Assembly (NCBI GenBank): GCA_036250195.1
Contig: JAVHZZ010000003.1
Span: 56,063,521-56,127,520 of the forward strand
Direction of reading: 5' to 3'
Length of the DNA stretch: 64,000 bases
From: Mixophyes australis
Taxonomy: Eukaryota; Chordata; Amphibia; Anura; Limnodynastidae
Below are positions 11,888 through 23,333 of the stretch, piece after piece. The notes beneath the pieces are model-generated. The model saw nothing but the letters and a program-made list of their open reading frames with translations. It was not told the origin of the DNA and did no database searches. How positions within the stretch are numbered: the stretch's first letter is position 1; each line of letters starts with the position of its first letter. The position numbers and the translations under genes are program-made.

Positions 11888-12220
11888 AAGTTAATACTGT
11901 TATCAAATAATGTAAAATTTTATTAATTTACATGTGTCATTTTACGTATTACAGTTATCACTGGTTATGACATACTTATTCAAATATTTATCATCAATTA
12001 TATGGTCACTAAATACAAATATTAAGTTTAATTATACTAACTCATCCATCTGCTCCTGGCTTTGCGAAGGGCTTCCCCAAAAAGTCTCGGTAAGGAAATA
12101 TATTTTCCATGTGCTCTGCCTACTTTGGTTTCTATAGATTCTATTTCCTTTATATCTAATGGTTCCAGCAGAATTGTGGTAAATCCCCAGAAAGTCCCTT
12201 TCTGAGAGTAGATGGGAGTA
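11888..12220. other. AT-rich spacer
   Basis: Nothing recognised between the palindromic MITE and the Tc1 terminus. Confidence 0.5.
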
Positions 12221-12222
12221 TA

Positions 12223-13614
12223 CTGTCATGGCCAAAAGTTTTGAGAATCACACAAGTATTGGCTTTCACAAAGTTTGCTGCTTCAGTGTTTTTAGACCTT
12301 TTTGTCAGATGTTGCTATGGTATACTGAAGTAAAATTACAAGCATTTCATAAGTGTTAAAGGCTTTTATTGACAATTACATTAAGTTTATGCAAAGAGTC
12401 AATATTTGCAGTGTTAACCCTTCTTTATGAAGACCTCTGCAATTCGCCCTGACATGATGTCAATCAACTTCTGAGCCACAAACTGACTGATAGTCGCCCA
12501 TTCTTGCCTAATCAATGCTTGGAGTTTGTCAGAATTTGAGGGTTTTTGTTTGTCCACCCGCCTCTTGTGGATTGACCACAAGTTCTCAATGGCATTAAGG
12601 TCTGGGGACTCTCCTGGCCATGGAACATAAATTTCGATGGTTTGACCCCTGAGCCACTTAGTTATCATTTTTGCCTGTGAATGAGCCCACTCCATTGGCT
12701 GAGAAGCAACCCAAACATTAATGATCTCAGGATGCTTTACTGTTGGCATGACACATGACTGATGGTAGCGCTCACCTTTCCTTCTCCAGACAAGCGTTTT
12801 TCCAGATGTCCCAAACAATCTGAAGGGGATTCATCAGAGAAAATGACTTTACCCCAGTCCTCAGCAGTCCAATCCCTGTACATTTTGCAGAATATCAGTG
12901 TCCCTGATGTTTTTCCTGGAGAGAAGTAACTTCTTTGCTGACCTCCATGACACCAGGCCACCCTCCAAAAGTTTTCGCCTCACTGTGCATGCAGATGCAC
13001 TCACACCTGCCTGCTGCCATTCCTGAGCAAACTCTGCACTGTGGTGCCCTGATGAATAAACTTTTGGAGACAGTTTTGGTGTTTTCTTGGGCGCCCTGAA
13101 GCCTTCTTCACAACTATTGAACCTCTCTCCTTGAAGTTCTTGATGATGCGATAAATGGTTGATTTAGGTGCAATCATCCTTGCCTGTGAAGCCCCTTTTG
13201 TGCAAAACAATGATGGCTGTACATGTTTACTTGCAGGTAACCATGGTTAACAGAGGAAGAACAATGTTTTTGTGCACCACTCTCCTTTCAAAGCTTTCAG
13301 TCTGTTATTCTAAACTTAATCAGCATGACAGAGTGATCTCCAGCCTTGTCCTCATCAACACTCTCACCTGTGTTAACAAGAGAATCACTAACCTGATGTC
13401 AGCTGGTCCTTTTGTGGCAGGGCTAAAATGCAGTGGAAATGTTGTTTTTTCGATAAAGTTCATTAGCAAAGAGGGACTTTTAAATTAATTGCAAATCATC
13501 TGATCACTCTTCATAACATTCTGGAGTATATGCAAATTGCCATCATAAAAACTGAGGTAGCAGACTTTGGGAAAAATAATATTTGTGTAATTCTCAAAAC
13601 TTTTGGCCATGAGT
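12223..13614 (-). mobile_element. Tc1-like transposon, defective
   Basis: Matching inverted termini contain TCATGGCCAAAAGTTTTGAG: the left end at 12,223 and its reverse complement ending at about 13,614, with TA at the insertion border. About 1.39 kb remains of a family normally near 1.6 kb. The transposase runs on the minus strand and is broken (see its own entry). The same family recurs at 53,045 and 58,388. Confidence 0.9.
12414..13215 (-). pseudogene. Tc1 transposase, frameshifted and internally deleted
   Basis: Read on the minus strand, the pieces are an N-terminal helix-turn-helix part (13,210-13,001, with KSTIYRIIKNFKERGS), a middle part (12,961-12,737, with WGKVIFSDESP carrying the first catalytic aspartate) and a C-terminal part (12,818-12,414, with SPDLNAIENLWS, the block holding the third acidic residue). 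The frames do not join. After the VMPTVKHPE block the segment that normally holds the second aspartate (the HDGAPCH-type motif) is deleted, at about 12,660-12,680. It cannot be catalytically active. A full-length protein of this family is about 340 residues. Confidence 0.88.
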
Positions 13615-13616
13615 AT

Positions 13617-14025
13617 ACTCTGTTGAAGTGAATGCAGAGTATATGAGGAGAATCACAGTTTGGCAAGCCATGCCAAAATCATTGTCATAATATTGTATTG
13701 CATTCCATCGCCAGTCTTATTTTAATCAGCAGTCACTTCAGATAAACTGCCAGATACATTGAAGTACTGCTAATCCCCTTCGGAGGGTCGCCATTTACCG
13801 GTAAGGAGTTTTGATTCTCTCTTTTCTGTGGACGAAAATGCATCCAGACAAAAAGGTTATTTACTTTTTGAACCATCTGAAGGAGGTAATACTGTTGCAC
13901 TTTCTCTTCTAACTGTGTTAACTAAGGACTTGTTAGAGTTCAATATATACAATTGGGATATCTCTCCCTAAAATCTAACTAAAATCTTATACCTTTGAGG
14001 AGCCGGTGTCTATATATTTCATCTA
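13617..14025. other. Unassigned sequence
   Basis: No gene, repeat terminus or RNA gene recognised. Confidence 0.5.
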
Positions 14026-14305
14026 GTTCAAATTAGAGATGAGCGCACTCGGATTTCCTGAATCCGAGCCCACCCGAACGTTTCCGATCCGAGTCGGATC
14101 CGAGACAGATCCGGGTATTGGCGCCAAATGAAAACCTGAAACCGAGGCTCTGAGTCATAATTCCGCTGTCGGATCTCGCGATACTCGGATCCTATAAATT
14201 CCCCGCTAGTCGCCGCCATCTTCACTCGGGCATTGATCAGGGTAGAGGGAGGGTGTGTTAGGTGGTCCTCTGTTCTGGTAGATCTCATGCTGTGCTGTTT
14301 AGTTC

Positions 14306-14334
14306 TGTGCTGTGCTGTGCTGTGCTGTGCTGTG
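14306..14334 (+). repeat. (GCTGT)n microsatellite
   Basis: About six pentanucleotide units in the 5' part of the hAT element. Confidence 0.8.
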
Positions 14335-14340
14335 TTCTGC

Positions 14341-15028
14341 AGTATCAGTCCAGTGTTGCTGTGTGCTGTGCTCTGTCAACTTTGAGTTCAGTGGTGCTGC
14401 TAGGTCCTGTGCTGTGTCCTGTTCAGTCCAGTGGTGCTGTGTCCTGTGCTCTGTGCTTCTAAGGGCATAGTTCTTTATTTCCCCATTATTCCCAAGTGTT
14501 TAAAAAATTTAAAAAAAGTTATAAAAAAAATACCAAAAAAAAATGTTAAAAAAATTAATTACAACAAAATTTGCAAAACCAATCCTGCAGTATAAGCCCA
14601 TTGGTACTGCAATATTACCAAGTTCACACATTCAGCAGTAAAAGTCCAGTGGTACTGCAATATTACAAAGTTCACACATTCTGCAGTATCAGTCCATTGG
14701 TGCTGTGTGCTGTGCTCTGTCAATTTTGAGTTCAGTGGTGCTGCTGGGTCCTGTGCTGTGTCCTGTTCAGTCCAGTGGTGCTGTGTCCTGTGCTCTTTGC
14801 TTCTAAGGGCATAGTTCTTAATTTCCCCATTATTCCCAAGTGTTTAAAAAATGTAAAAAAAGTTATAAAAAAAAAATACAAAAAAATAATAAAAAAAAAA
14901 ATTAATTACAACTAAATTTGCAAAACCAATCCTGCAGTATAAGCCCATTGGTACTGCAATAATACCAAGTTCACTGATTCAGCAGTATAAGTCCAGTGGT
15001 ACTGCTATATTACAAAGTTCACTGATTC
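14341..15028 (+). repeat. 344-bp direct tandem duplication in hAT 5' region
   Basis: The block starting AGTATCAGTCCA at 14,341 repeats at 14,685 with few changes, including the A-rich tract and the CAATCCTGCAGTATAAGCCC segment. Shorter units (GTCCAGTGGTACTG) repeat further to about 15,100. Relatives of the shorter units form the 44-bp array at 52,051. Confidence 0.75.
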
Positions 15029-16977
15029 AGCAGTATAAGTCCAGTGGTACTGATATATTACAAAGTTCACTGATTCAGCAGTATAAGGCCAGTGGTACTC
15101 TCCTGTGCTGCATATAATTTTTAAAGGCTTTGCCGAGTGTGTGTGGCTTAGGGGTACGCTCTCTTGTGCTACATATAATGGAAAACCAAAATTTGGAGGA
15201 TAAAGTAGGGAAAGATCAAGACCCACTTCCTCCTAATGCTGAAGCTGCTGCCACTAGTCATGACATAGATGATGAAATGCCATCAACGTCGTCTGGCAAG
15301 CCCGATGCCCAATCTCCTAGTACAGGGCATGTAAAATCCAAAAAGCCCAAGTTCTCAAAAAATAGCAAAAAGAGAATCTTAAAATCATCTCAGGAGAAAC
15401 GTAAAGTTGGCAATATGCCATTTACGACACGTAGTGGCAAGGAACGGCTTAGGCCCTGGCCTGTGTTCATGACTAGTGGTCCAGCTTCACCCAAGGATCT
15501 AAGCCCTCCTCCTCCCCCCTACAAAAAAATTAAGAGAGTTATGCTGTCAGCAACAACAACAAAACAGCAAAGATCTCTGCCTTCTAAACAGATGACATCA
15601 CAAATCCCCAAGGCGAGTCCAAGGGTGTTGGTGGTTGTGAAGTCTGACCTTCCCATCACTGTACGGGAAGAGGTGACTCCATCCAGCATTTGCAGCACGC
15701 CCTCTGCATATACTGGAAGGATCACCCACAGTCCAGTTACAGACAGAGCTGGATTAAGGTTCTGGGGGGCCCGGGGCACTTAAGACAGGGGGGCCCCATA
15801 TTGTCGAATATGATATTCATTTTAAACAAATAAACAGGCAATGCTATGTGCACTACTGTTAGATGCACACAACTCTGCCTTCACAAGAATAACAGTGTGA
15901 AGTAGGACATACCTCCCAACTGTCCTTGTAGTCAGACCAAATCCTAACTAAGTGAGACAGTCACCTAAATTCTGGACAGTCCCACCATATTGAGAACAGT
16001 TGGAAGATGGCCCTGCTCTCTCCTACCTGCTGTTGTCACTTTCACCACCTGTGGCTGCTGGTGTCTTAAGCTCAGTTGCTGCTTGTGTAGATTCTGGAAT
16101 GTCGGGGCCTATTTTGAAACAAAAACAGGTACATAAAGTTTAGGAGTCCCCAAAGAGTCCGGTTAATAAATCAGTAGCACAACCTTTAATAATTAGGCCT
16201 CCCTCCCTGCAACCAGCCCCAAATTTGGAATTAAATTAAATTAATACTATTCACTTTTAATAATAGAACTATTTTCCCCAAGCAGCCCCGACATTAAGTT
16301 AATAGCGTACACATTTAATAAACTTATTTCCCTCTCCACCAAACAGCCTGGTGTAAATGAATAGCATTTACATGTAATAAATAAACCTATTTTTCAAAAC
16401 CATTGCCAACATTTTATAATTCATATTCACATTTAATAAATAGCACTCCTTCTCCCCAAACTCAAGCACACATTAAATACCTCACAATCACTCCACAAAT
16501 AATTAACAAAATAACCTTACTATATGTAAGTATATATTGGTTATCCCTAACAGCCTAGTCCAGCTAAGCACTAGCAGGCCTGATTTGTTGCAAGGCAACA
16601 GAGCTAGCATGGAGGCATATTACATTTTGTACATTATACGTTTCCATATAAAGTAAGTGTATGTCCTCTTTAGGAGAGCTAACAGAATGAGTGGCCATAA
16701 TTTTGTCATTTTTCCCATAATGCCCACTTTTAGAAATGCTACTTCCCTGGGGCATGGAGAGAGGGTCCACAATAAATAGACAATCTAGGTCTGAGCACAT
16801 CGTACTTCTCTGTTCTCCATTTATATCCCCAACATCCCACTCCTCAATCCTCTTCTTCATCTTAATCCTCTATCTTCCCTCTCACTCCTCATTCCCCACC
16901 TACTTAGCATCTTCAATCCCCTTCTCATCAGCGTTGGTTTCCCTTCCTGGGTTGTCACTCTGCAACCCCCTCTATTT

Positions 16978-18080
16978 GTATGATCACATCCTCCTTGTCC
17001 ATAATCACCCCCTCTCCATGTCCATAAATCACCCCCTCTCCTTGTCCATAAATCATCCCCTCTCCTTGTCCATAAATCACCCCCTCTCCTTGTCCATAAA
17101 TCACCCCCTCTCCATGTCCATAAATCATCCCCTCTCCTTGTCCATAAATCACCCCCCCTCCTTGTCCATAAATCACCCCCTCCTTGTCCATAAATCACCC
17201 CCTCCTTGTCCATAAATCACCCCCTCTCCTTGTCCATAAATCACCCTCTCCTTGTCCATAAATCACCCCCTCTCCTTGTCCATAAATCACCCCCTCTCCT
17301 TGTCCATAAATCATCCCCTCTCCTTGTCCATAAATCACCCCCTCTCCTTGTCCATAAATCACCCCCCCTCCTTGTCCATAAATCACCCCCCCTCCTTGTC
17401 CATAAATCACCCCCTTCTTGTCCATAAATCACCCCCTTCTTGTCCATAAATCACCCCCTCCCCTTGTCCATAAATCACCCCCTCTCCTTGTCCATAAATC
17501 ACCCCCTCTCCTTGTCCATAAATCACCCCCTCTCCTTGTCCATAAATCACCCCCTTCTTGTCCATAAATCACCCCCTCTCCTTGTCCATAAATCACCCCC
17601 TTCTTGTCCATAAATCACCCCCTCTCCTTGTCCATAAATCACCCCCTCTCCTTGTCCATAAATCACCCCCTCTCCTTGTCCATAAATCACCCCCTCTCCT
17701 TGTCCATAAATCACCCCCTTCTTGTCCATAAATCACCCCCTTCTTGTCCATAAATCACCCCCTCTCCTTGTCCATAAATCACCCCCTCTCCTTGTCCATA
17801 AATCACCCCCTCTCCTTGTCCATAAATCACCCCCTCTCCTTGTCCATAAATCACCCCCTTCTTGTCCATAAATCACCCCCTTCTTGTCCATAAATCACCC
17901 CCTCTCCTTGTCCATAAATCACCCCCTCTCCTTGTCCATAAATCACCCCCTCTCCTTGTCCATAAATCACCCCCCCTCCTTGTCCATAAATCACCCCCTC
18001 TCCTTGTCCATAAATCACCCCCTCTCCTTGTCCATAAATCACCCCCTCCTTGTCCATAAATCACACTCTCCTTGTCCACA
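16978..18080. repeat. 24-bp minisatellite array
   Basis: Roughly 47 units of a 22-24 bp repeat built around CTTGTCCATAAATCACCCCC, with length variants in the C/T-rich part (TCTCC, CCTCC, TTC). The plus strand is almost free of G except in the TTGTCC core. The repeat stays open in several frames, so apparent proteins on both strands are artefacts. Confidence 0.95.
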
Positions 18081-18119
18081 ATTATCCCCTTCATTTTCAT
18101 AATCACCTCCTCCTCTGGC

Positions 18120-18290
18120 TGAAACACACACAGACACACACAAAGTCTCATACACACAGTCACACACACAGAAAGTCTCACACAAACACACACACACAGA
18201 AAGTCTCACACACACACAGTCACACACACAGAAAGTCTCACACACACAGTCACACAAACACACACACACAGAAAGTCACACACACAGCAG
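18120..18290. repeat. CA-rich tandem repeat (about 28-34 bp units)
   Basis: Four or five units of CACACACACAGAAAGTCTCA with varying CA length follow the minisatellite inside the nested hAT. Confidence 0.85.
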
Positions 18291-19019
18291 ATCTTAACTT
18301 ACCTTATCCCCCACAGACAGGCAGGGCAGCTCTTCTCTGCTCCTCCTCCTCACACTGTCATCTACACGCAGCTAAGGAAGCCCAGAACACTAAAAAAAAA
18401 AAAAGCAAAAGCTTACCTGTGCTTATAGTGCCGACAGAGCACTTAAAAACGGAACCCTGTGCTGCCCCCTGTAGACTGACATTTGGGGGCAGCAAAAAGA
18501 GCCACAGCTGGTCCGGGGGGCCCCCTGAGAGAGGGGGGCCCGGGGCACATGCCCCCTGTGCCCCCCCCTTAATCCGGCCCTGGTTACAGATTTGGCTAAT
18601 GAAGGTGTGAATGTTGTACACCGGGAGGAGGATATTGATGTAGCTGGCGCTGAGGAGGATGTTGATGATTATGATGCAGACAGATAATAAATTGCCTTTC
18701 TCAATTTCTATTTATATTCTAGATTATATAACGGCTGAATAGTTTTCTATTTTACTACTAGTGGAGAGGGGATCTGATGCAGACAGATACCAAACAGTCT
18801 TTGTCCATTTCTTTGTATATTTGAATTTCTAGCTCTACAGTCTATGCAGGCTGCTTTTTTTATATTCAACTAGAAGTGTAGGGTGGGGGGGGGGCATAGA
18901 TAGCCACCAAAGTAACGTGGTCCATTTAATTTCACTTTCTAGCTCCACAGTCTGCGCAGCCTGCTTTTTTTTATCTTCAAAATATTTACAAGCCTTGCAA
19001 TCTAAATTAACTAGAGGTA

Positions 19020-19655
19020 GTGACGTGCTAGAACTCCACCCTCTATATGCTGCAGAGGATGGAGGAGCATCAAAAGGCCATTCAAACCTACACAGCTACC
19101 TGCGACATAGAAAAAGGAGTGGGGATGCGCCTGAGTCAAGCGCACTGGAGAATGATTTTCGTGTTGTGCAAGGTTCTGCAGCCATTTGAACTTGCCACAC
19201 GAGAAGTCAGTTCCGACACTGCCAGCTTGAGTCAGGTCATTCCCCTGATCAGGCTTTTGCAGAAGCAGCTGGAGAAAGTGAGGGAGGAGCTGGTACACCA
19301 TTGCGATTCCACCAAGCATGTAGCTCTTGTGGATGAAGCCCTTCGTACGCTTTGCCAGGATCCGAGGGTGGTCAGTCTTTTAAAGTCAGAGGAATACATT
19401 CTGCCCACCGTTCTCGATCCTCGGTTTAAAGCGTATGTTGTGTCTCTGTTTCCGGCGGACACAAGTCTACAGCGGTGCAAAGACCTGCTGGTCAGGAGAT
19501 TGTCCTCTGAAGAGGACCGTGACATGCCAACAGCTCCACCCTCATTTTCTTCCACATCTATGGCTGCGAGGAAAAAGCTCAGTTTTCCTCTACGCAGTCC
19601 AGGTACATTTTTTGGTGCGATTAAGACCAGTTCAGGGTTTTTAAATTATATTGTG
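19020..19655 (+). pseudogene. hAT transposase, C-terminal part
   Basis: The frame from about 19,036 carries LYMLQRMEEHQKAIQTY, then LQPFELATREVSSDTASLSQ, and then YILPTVLDPRFKAYVVSLF. These match the C-terminal part of hAT (ZBED/Charlie-like) transposases: the end of the RW-N-S block, the LEPFE.AT.E.S block and the LLDPRFK block. Just upstream the expected tryptophan of the RW-NST motif is a TAG stop with a small deletion (19,033-19,035), so the frame is dead. The BED finger, the catalytic residues upstream and the hATC dimerisation block downstream are absent. The frame runs into direct repeats after 19,586. Confidence 0.85.
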
Positions 19656-19765
19656 GTAACCACTCCTCTACGCAGTCCAGGTACATTTTTTGGTGCGATT
19701 CAGACCAGTTGATGGTTTTCTTATTATATTGTGGGGACCACTCCACTACGCAGTCCAGAAAGATA
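19586..19765 (+). repeat. 78-bp direct repeats at hAT 3' end
   Basis: CTACGCAGTCCAGGTACATT recurs 78 bp apart, with a third partial copy at 19,745. The repeats replace the expected C-terminal end of the transposase frame. Confidence 0.8.
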
Positions 19766-20081
19766 CCTCGTTGCAATGTTTTGGACTAATAACAATATTG
19801 TGAGGTGTTCAGAATACACTGTAAATTAGTGGAAATGATTGTTATTGAATGTCATTGAGGTTAATAATAGCGTAGGAGTGAAAATAAGCCCAAAAACTTG
19901 ATTTTTGAACTTTTTATGCTTTTTTCAAAAAAAATCCGAATCCAAAACCTTAAATCCGAACCAAAACCTTTCGGCAGGTGTTTTGCGAAACAAATCCGAA
20001 CCCAAAACCTCAAGAAAATCCGAATCCAAAACACAAAACACGAGACACCAAAAGTCGCCGGTGCACATCCCTAGTTCAAAT

Positions 20082-20579
20082 ACATTTTTTTTGCTGATTG
20101 GACTTTCTAGTGCTCGATTTACCATTCACAGCCCCGATTTTGATTTTATATCTAGTTGTGGAATGTTTGTTTCATTACATGTGGGTATTATATATCTTTA
20201 TATGTATATGGGATAAGAGTTGGTGAATATTGTTTATTTACCGTGCATTGTTTAGTTTTTGCAGTTATCAATGATTTATCTAATTTCATTTTATTTTTGT
20301 TTTCTTCTGGTTTATTAATTAAATTTCACATTGTGTATTCCATCTTGGTCAGGTTTATTCTTCTGAATAGTGAAGTGCCATATTAGGTATTTACAGTTGA
20401 TTTTGCTTTGTTTTGTTATCTAATCCGGTTGATGTACCGATAAAAGAGCTGCAGTGCTTCTCTTATATACTTTTTTTTATATTTTATTTATATTTATATA
20501 ATTTTTACTTACATTTGTGTTTTATTAGTTCACTGCTAGCGCCGAAGGCTCTATTCCCTAAGGGAATTAGTTGAGAAGT
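20082..20579. other. AT-rich stretch
   Basis: Nothing recognised. Confidence 0.5.
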
Positions 20580-21212
20580 GTGGCCATCAGACTAAACGTA
20601 GTTAAAATCATGCGGGTGAGTGACTTACCAAAGAACCTATTATCTGTGGATGCATGGAGTTACAGCCAATAGGAGCAGGAAGGAGATGGGACTTATACAC
20701 AGTTATAAGTAAGTGCAGAAAGGAAAAGGTTCTTCCTGCTTCCGGATTCTGCCCGCCCTCCCTACAAGTTTTATGGGCTAGGTCTTTTATTTATTAGTTG
20801 TTGCAGTGTAGGAGAGCAGTGCAGTCGGTAACTGTGCATATGGTGCTCGGTTGATCTTGTCATAGGTCACTACCCCTCTGTGGTTATGGTGTCATACCAT
20901 GGTTGGTCCGTCTGTGATGAGGACCTTTGGGCCGGTATTGTATGGTTTATACTGGCGGTTATAATAGGGGGACGTAGTCTTGCCGTTGGACTTTATTTTA
21001 GCACCGGCCCATAGATAAAGTATGATCCTGGGTTGGTGGTACTATGGTCTGACCTTTCCACCTTTATTGGTTTTGCGTTCCTGACTGCCCTGCCCTCGTC
21101 TGCTTTACAGTCCTCTTAGTTTAAAGATTAATAAATACCGTCAATCATTCCAACTTTAATTTGGTGTCCGTGTCGTTATTGGGTTTGGTAAAAGGTTATG
21201 TCACAGTGTGTG
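20580..21212 (+). mobile_element. LTR-like block (candidate)
   Basis: A plus-strand CCAAT motif (AGCCAATAGG, about 20,669) is followed by a TTATAAGT TATA-like box (about 20,703). About 425 bp further on an AATAAA signal (about 21,130) precedes a TGTCACA end. That order (CCAAT, TATA, poly(A) signal, CA terminus) fits U3-R-U5 of a retroelement LTR. I could not match a TSD, so the ends are provisional. Confidence 0.4.
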
Positions 21213-22543
21213 TTATTTGGGGAAAACTTCCCCGCTATGCATTTTAGTGAGATATATTGAAAGTGTAACAATCTACTATATCTTTCTATAAAATCAATTA
21301 TAATTGGGAAGCCAGTATGTCAATGCACTCAAAGAGAAGTGATGTTGCAGTGAAAGATTGTGCAAAGCAAATGTTTTAGCAGAACAGGCCATTTCCCATA
21401 GCTATAAAGTTCTGGTGATACAATCTTTCAGTTCCAACTTTGTTTCTCCCTTCTGGAGAATTCAATTCTGCACATTTACAAATTCATATTTCACAGAATG
21501 TATAATCAATTCATCCTGCTCTGTGGCGTAGTTTGGTTATGAATGGAAACACGTAAGGACAAGCTCCGCTGGTGAAACGTGGAAAATTTTGCTGCCAAAT
21601 GTGGAATGAGGCGGATAATCTGCGGAACAGTTTGGAAAATTTAGTTCATTTTTAAATACTGTCATATTCATTATTAAGGATACTGTTAACACTTACAAGT
21701 TATAAAATATTCCATCCTGACTTTTGTGTCATTACATGGTATGGAACATGATGACTCTGAATAGCCTTAAAATGAAAAACATGACATGAATAGTCTCCTG
21801 CCTAGAGAATCCACATTGCTTAAGTAAACAACACATTTTACTGTCTCAGAGTGCAACATTCTACATGCAATTAACAGGAGAGAACATGACCATGGCTGTG
21901 TTAGTGCAGTAATACGATCATATAACATAGCTGGATTCCTTTTTACAGTCAATATAATGATTGGCTCAATATGTGGACTAGGTTACAGGATAAATTACGA
22001 GCCACTTTAATTACCTCAAGTGCTTTAAATGTAAACTCAGCAATGCCACTAATAAGATGGATGATGGATGTTACATCAATGCAGTGTATAATGATGTAAC
22101 TATTTGTAGTAACACAAAACACCACTCACAAACATGGTATTATATCACTTGGTAAAAATAATATGAGCTGCCACCTACTGCCATACCATGAACAACAAAG
22201 TCATTGTCTGGGAAACAGCAAATGGACAGTAGAGATGTAGCAATTTTATGTGCAAAAGAAGTCACAAATCAACAAAAGGTTAATGATCTGAGTCATGTCA
22301 CAATCTCTCTCTCTCATATGCAGTGCAACAGATTGGTGTAAGCAACACGACTGGGAAACCATGTGCCAGGATGTGATGTGTAGTAAGCTGCTACATTCAT
22401 ATACAAGCTCAAATATATAATGCACTCAGACATTAATTAAAAGCATTGGTCCTATTTAAATTTGAGCATTTGAAAAGTGGAATAGTGTTCGCGTGGCATC
22501 AGTCAGAATGGAATGACAGCTGTATAATGCCTTGTTTTATTAC
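21213..22543. other. AT-rich stretch with a dispersed repeat relative
   Basis: No gene. Positions 21,380-21,545 share short blocks with 29,695-29,860 in the same order (ACAGGCC, AAATTCATATTT, CTG.TCTGTGG/CTGTGTGG), which suggests an old unclassified repeat family. Confidence 0.4.
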
Positions 22544-23330
22544 TGTGACAGGATGGACCGCCTATGCCACCTTCTTTGTTGTGTTGCAGGGGACCAGACG
22601 GGCTCACCTTGTAACCGCCCCCTTTCTTTATCCCAAATCCCTAATGTCGCAGTAGGAGGAGCCTGCTGCCACATCACTTTGCTGCATCCAGAACCACATC
22701 CTTCTGGGTAACTTCTGCTGCTAGTGTACCCCTTTGCTGGTATACCCGGGCTGGTACCACTGACCTCTTGCCTTCAGATCAGGGTTGCTGTGGATGGTTC
22801 CTGTGGATGGTTCCCCCATGCCTATCACACTGGCCAGAGCTGCAGGGTAGCGGGCAGAGCGTTGGCACTGTAATGCTCACTCCCAACCTCACAACAGCCG
22901 GATAACGGATTAAAGTGTCCAATCTATAGGTCACAGGAATTACAGCAGGTAGTCATCAAAACAGGTTCCTTAACCAGTGATGTTTGTTAGCTCAGGAAGC
23001 CTTAAAAAGGACAGTTGCACTAGTTTGAGGTACTAGTGATATCCAGAAAATAGAGATGGTATTATGATACATGGTGGGACAGTGCTTGTTTTTATACAGT
23101 TTTGGACACAGACTGACAGGGGCTAAACCAGCCCCTTTTCCAATCAGGCCCCAAGACATCTGAAATATTTCATTCAAAGATTAACATCAGGATGTGAGAT
23201 GTTCTTTAAACTTGGATTTTAAATGCAATGCAAAGTTAACAAACTTTACACTAATATGTTATATCCTAATACTTGTGTCCTGAGTCTACATTGTTCAGAC
23301 AGGTTCTTGTCTCTCTAACAAAATGTGACA
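22544..23330 (-). mobile_element. LTR-like block (candidate solo LTR)
   Basis: The plus strand runs from TGTGACAGGATGGACCGCC to AAAATGTGACA, so both borders carry TGTGACA-like ends. On the minus strand a canonical TATAAAAA box (23,089-23,096) lies downstream of a CTGATTGG CCAAT-type motif, which sets orientation. The remaining 500 bp is moderately GC-rich and non-coding. No matching TSD was found, so this may be a recombinant or an old copy. Confidence 0.5.
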
Positions 23331-23333
23331 ACA

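Larger units (their letters stand above)
15744..18582. mobile_element. Nested hAT non-autonomous element, TSD GTTACAGA
   Basis: Termini are CAGAGCTGGATTAAGG on the left and CCTTAATCCGGCCCTG on the right. Perfect 8-bp duplications GTTACAGA lie at 15,736-15,743 and 18,583-18,590. Just inside each end is a GC-only block (GGGGGGCCCGGGGCAC). It has no transposase frame. It contains AT-rich non-coding DNA, a 24-bp minisatellite and a CA-rich array. The element at 35,514 shares both ends. Confidence 0.93.
15178..18687 (+). pseudogene. hAT N-terminal reading frame, split by a nested hAT
   Basis: From the ATG at 15,178 a frame encodes a low-complexity, Ser/Pro/Lys-rich protein (EMPSTSSGKPDAQSPS and KKPKFSKNSKKRILK, a basic nuclear-localisation-like patch). 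It runs to 15,743, where the nested element begins. The same frame resumes at 18,591, directly after the second copy of the 8-bp TSD. It continues through an acidic stretch (AEEDVDDYDADR) to a TAA at 18,685-18,687. Before the insertion the frame was about 220 codons without a stop, so the nested element broke an open frame. No BED finger or catalytic motif is visible in it, and its role in the host element is unknown to me. Confidence 0.7.
14034..20073 (+). mobile_element. hAT element (host of a nested hAT), TSD GTTCAAAT
   Basis: Termini are TAGAGATGAGCGCACTCGG on the left and CCGGTGCACATCCCTA on the right, an imperfect inverted pair. A perfect 8-bp duplication GTTCAAAT flanks it (14,026-14,033 and 20,074-20,081), the hallmark of hAT. 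It spans 6,040 bp, or about 3.2 kb once the nested insertion is removed. Coding remnants are an N-terminal frame (15,178-18,687, split) and a transposase C-terminus (about 19,020-19,655). The zinc-finger and catalytic middle are missing, so it is non-autonomous. A truncated relative ends at 52,775. Confidence 0.92.

Noticed and set aside
16736..18102. Long repetitive frames on both strands across the 24-bp minisatellite as repeat proteins
   Set aside because: A stop-free 24-bp unit stays open in several frames and on both strands at once. There is no initiation context, and the array lies inside a transposon.
18039..18269. Cys/Val-rich minus-strand frame as a cysteine-rich peptide
   Set aside because: It is the translation of a CA/GT-rich simple repeat.
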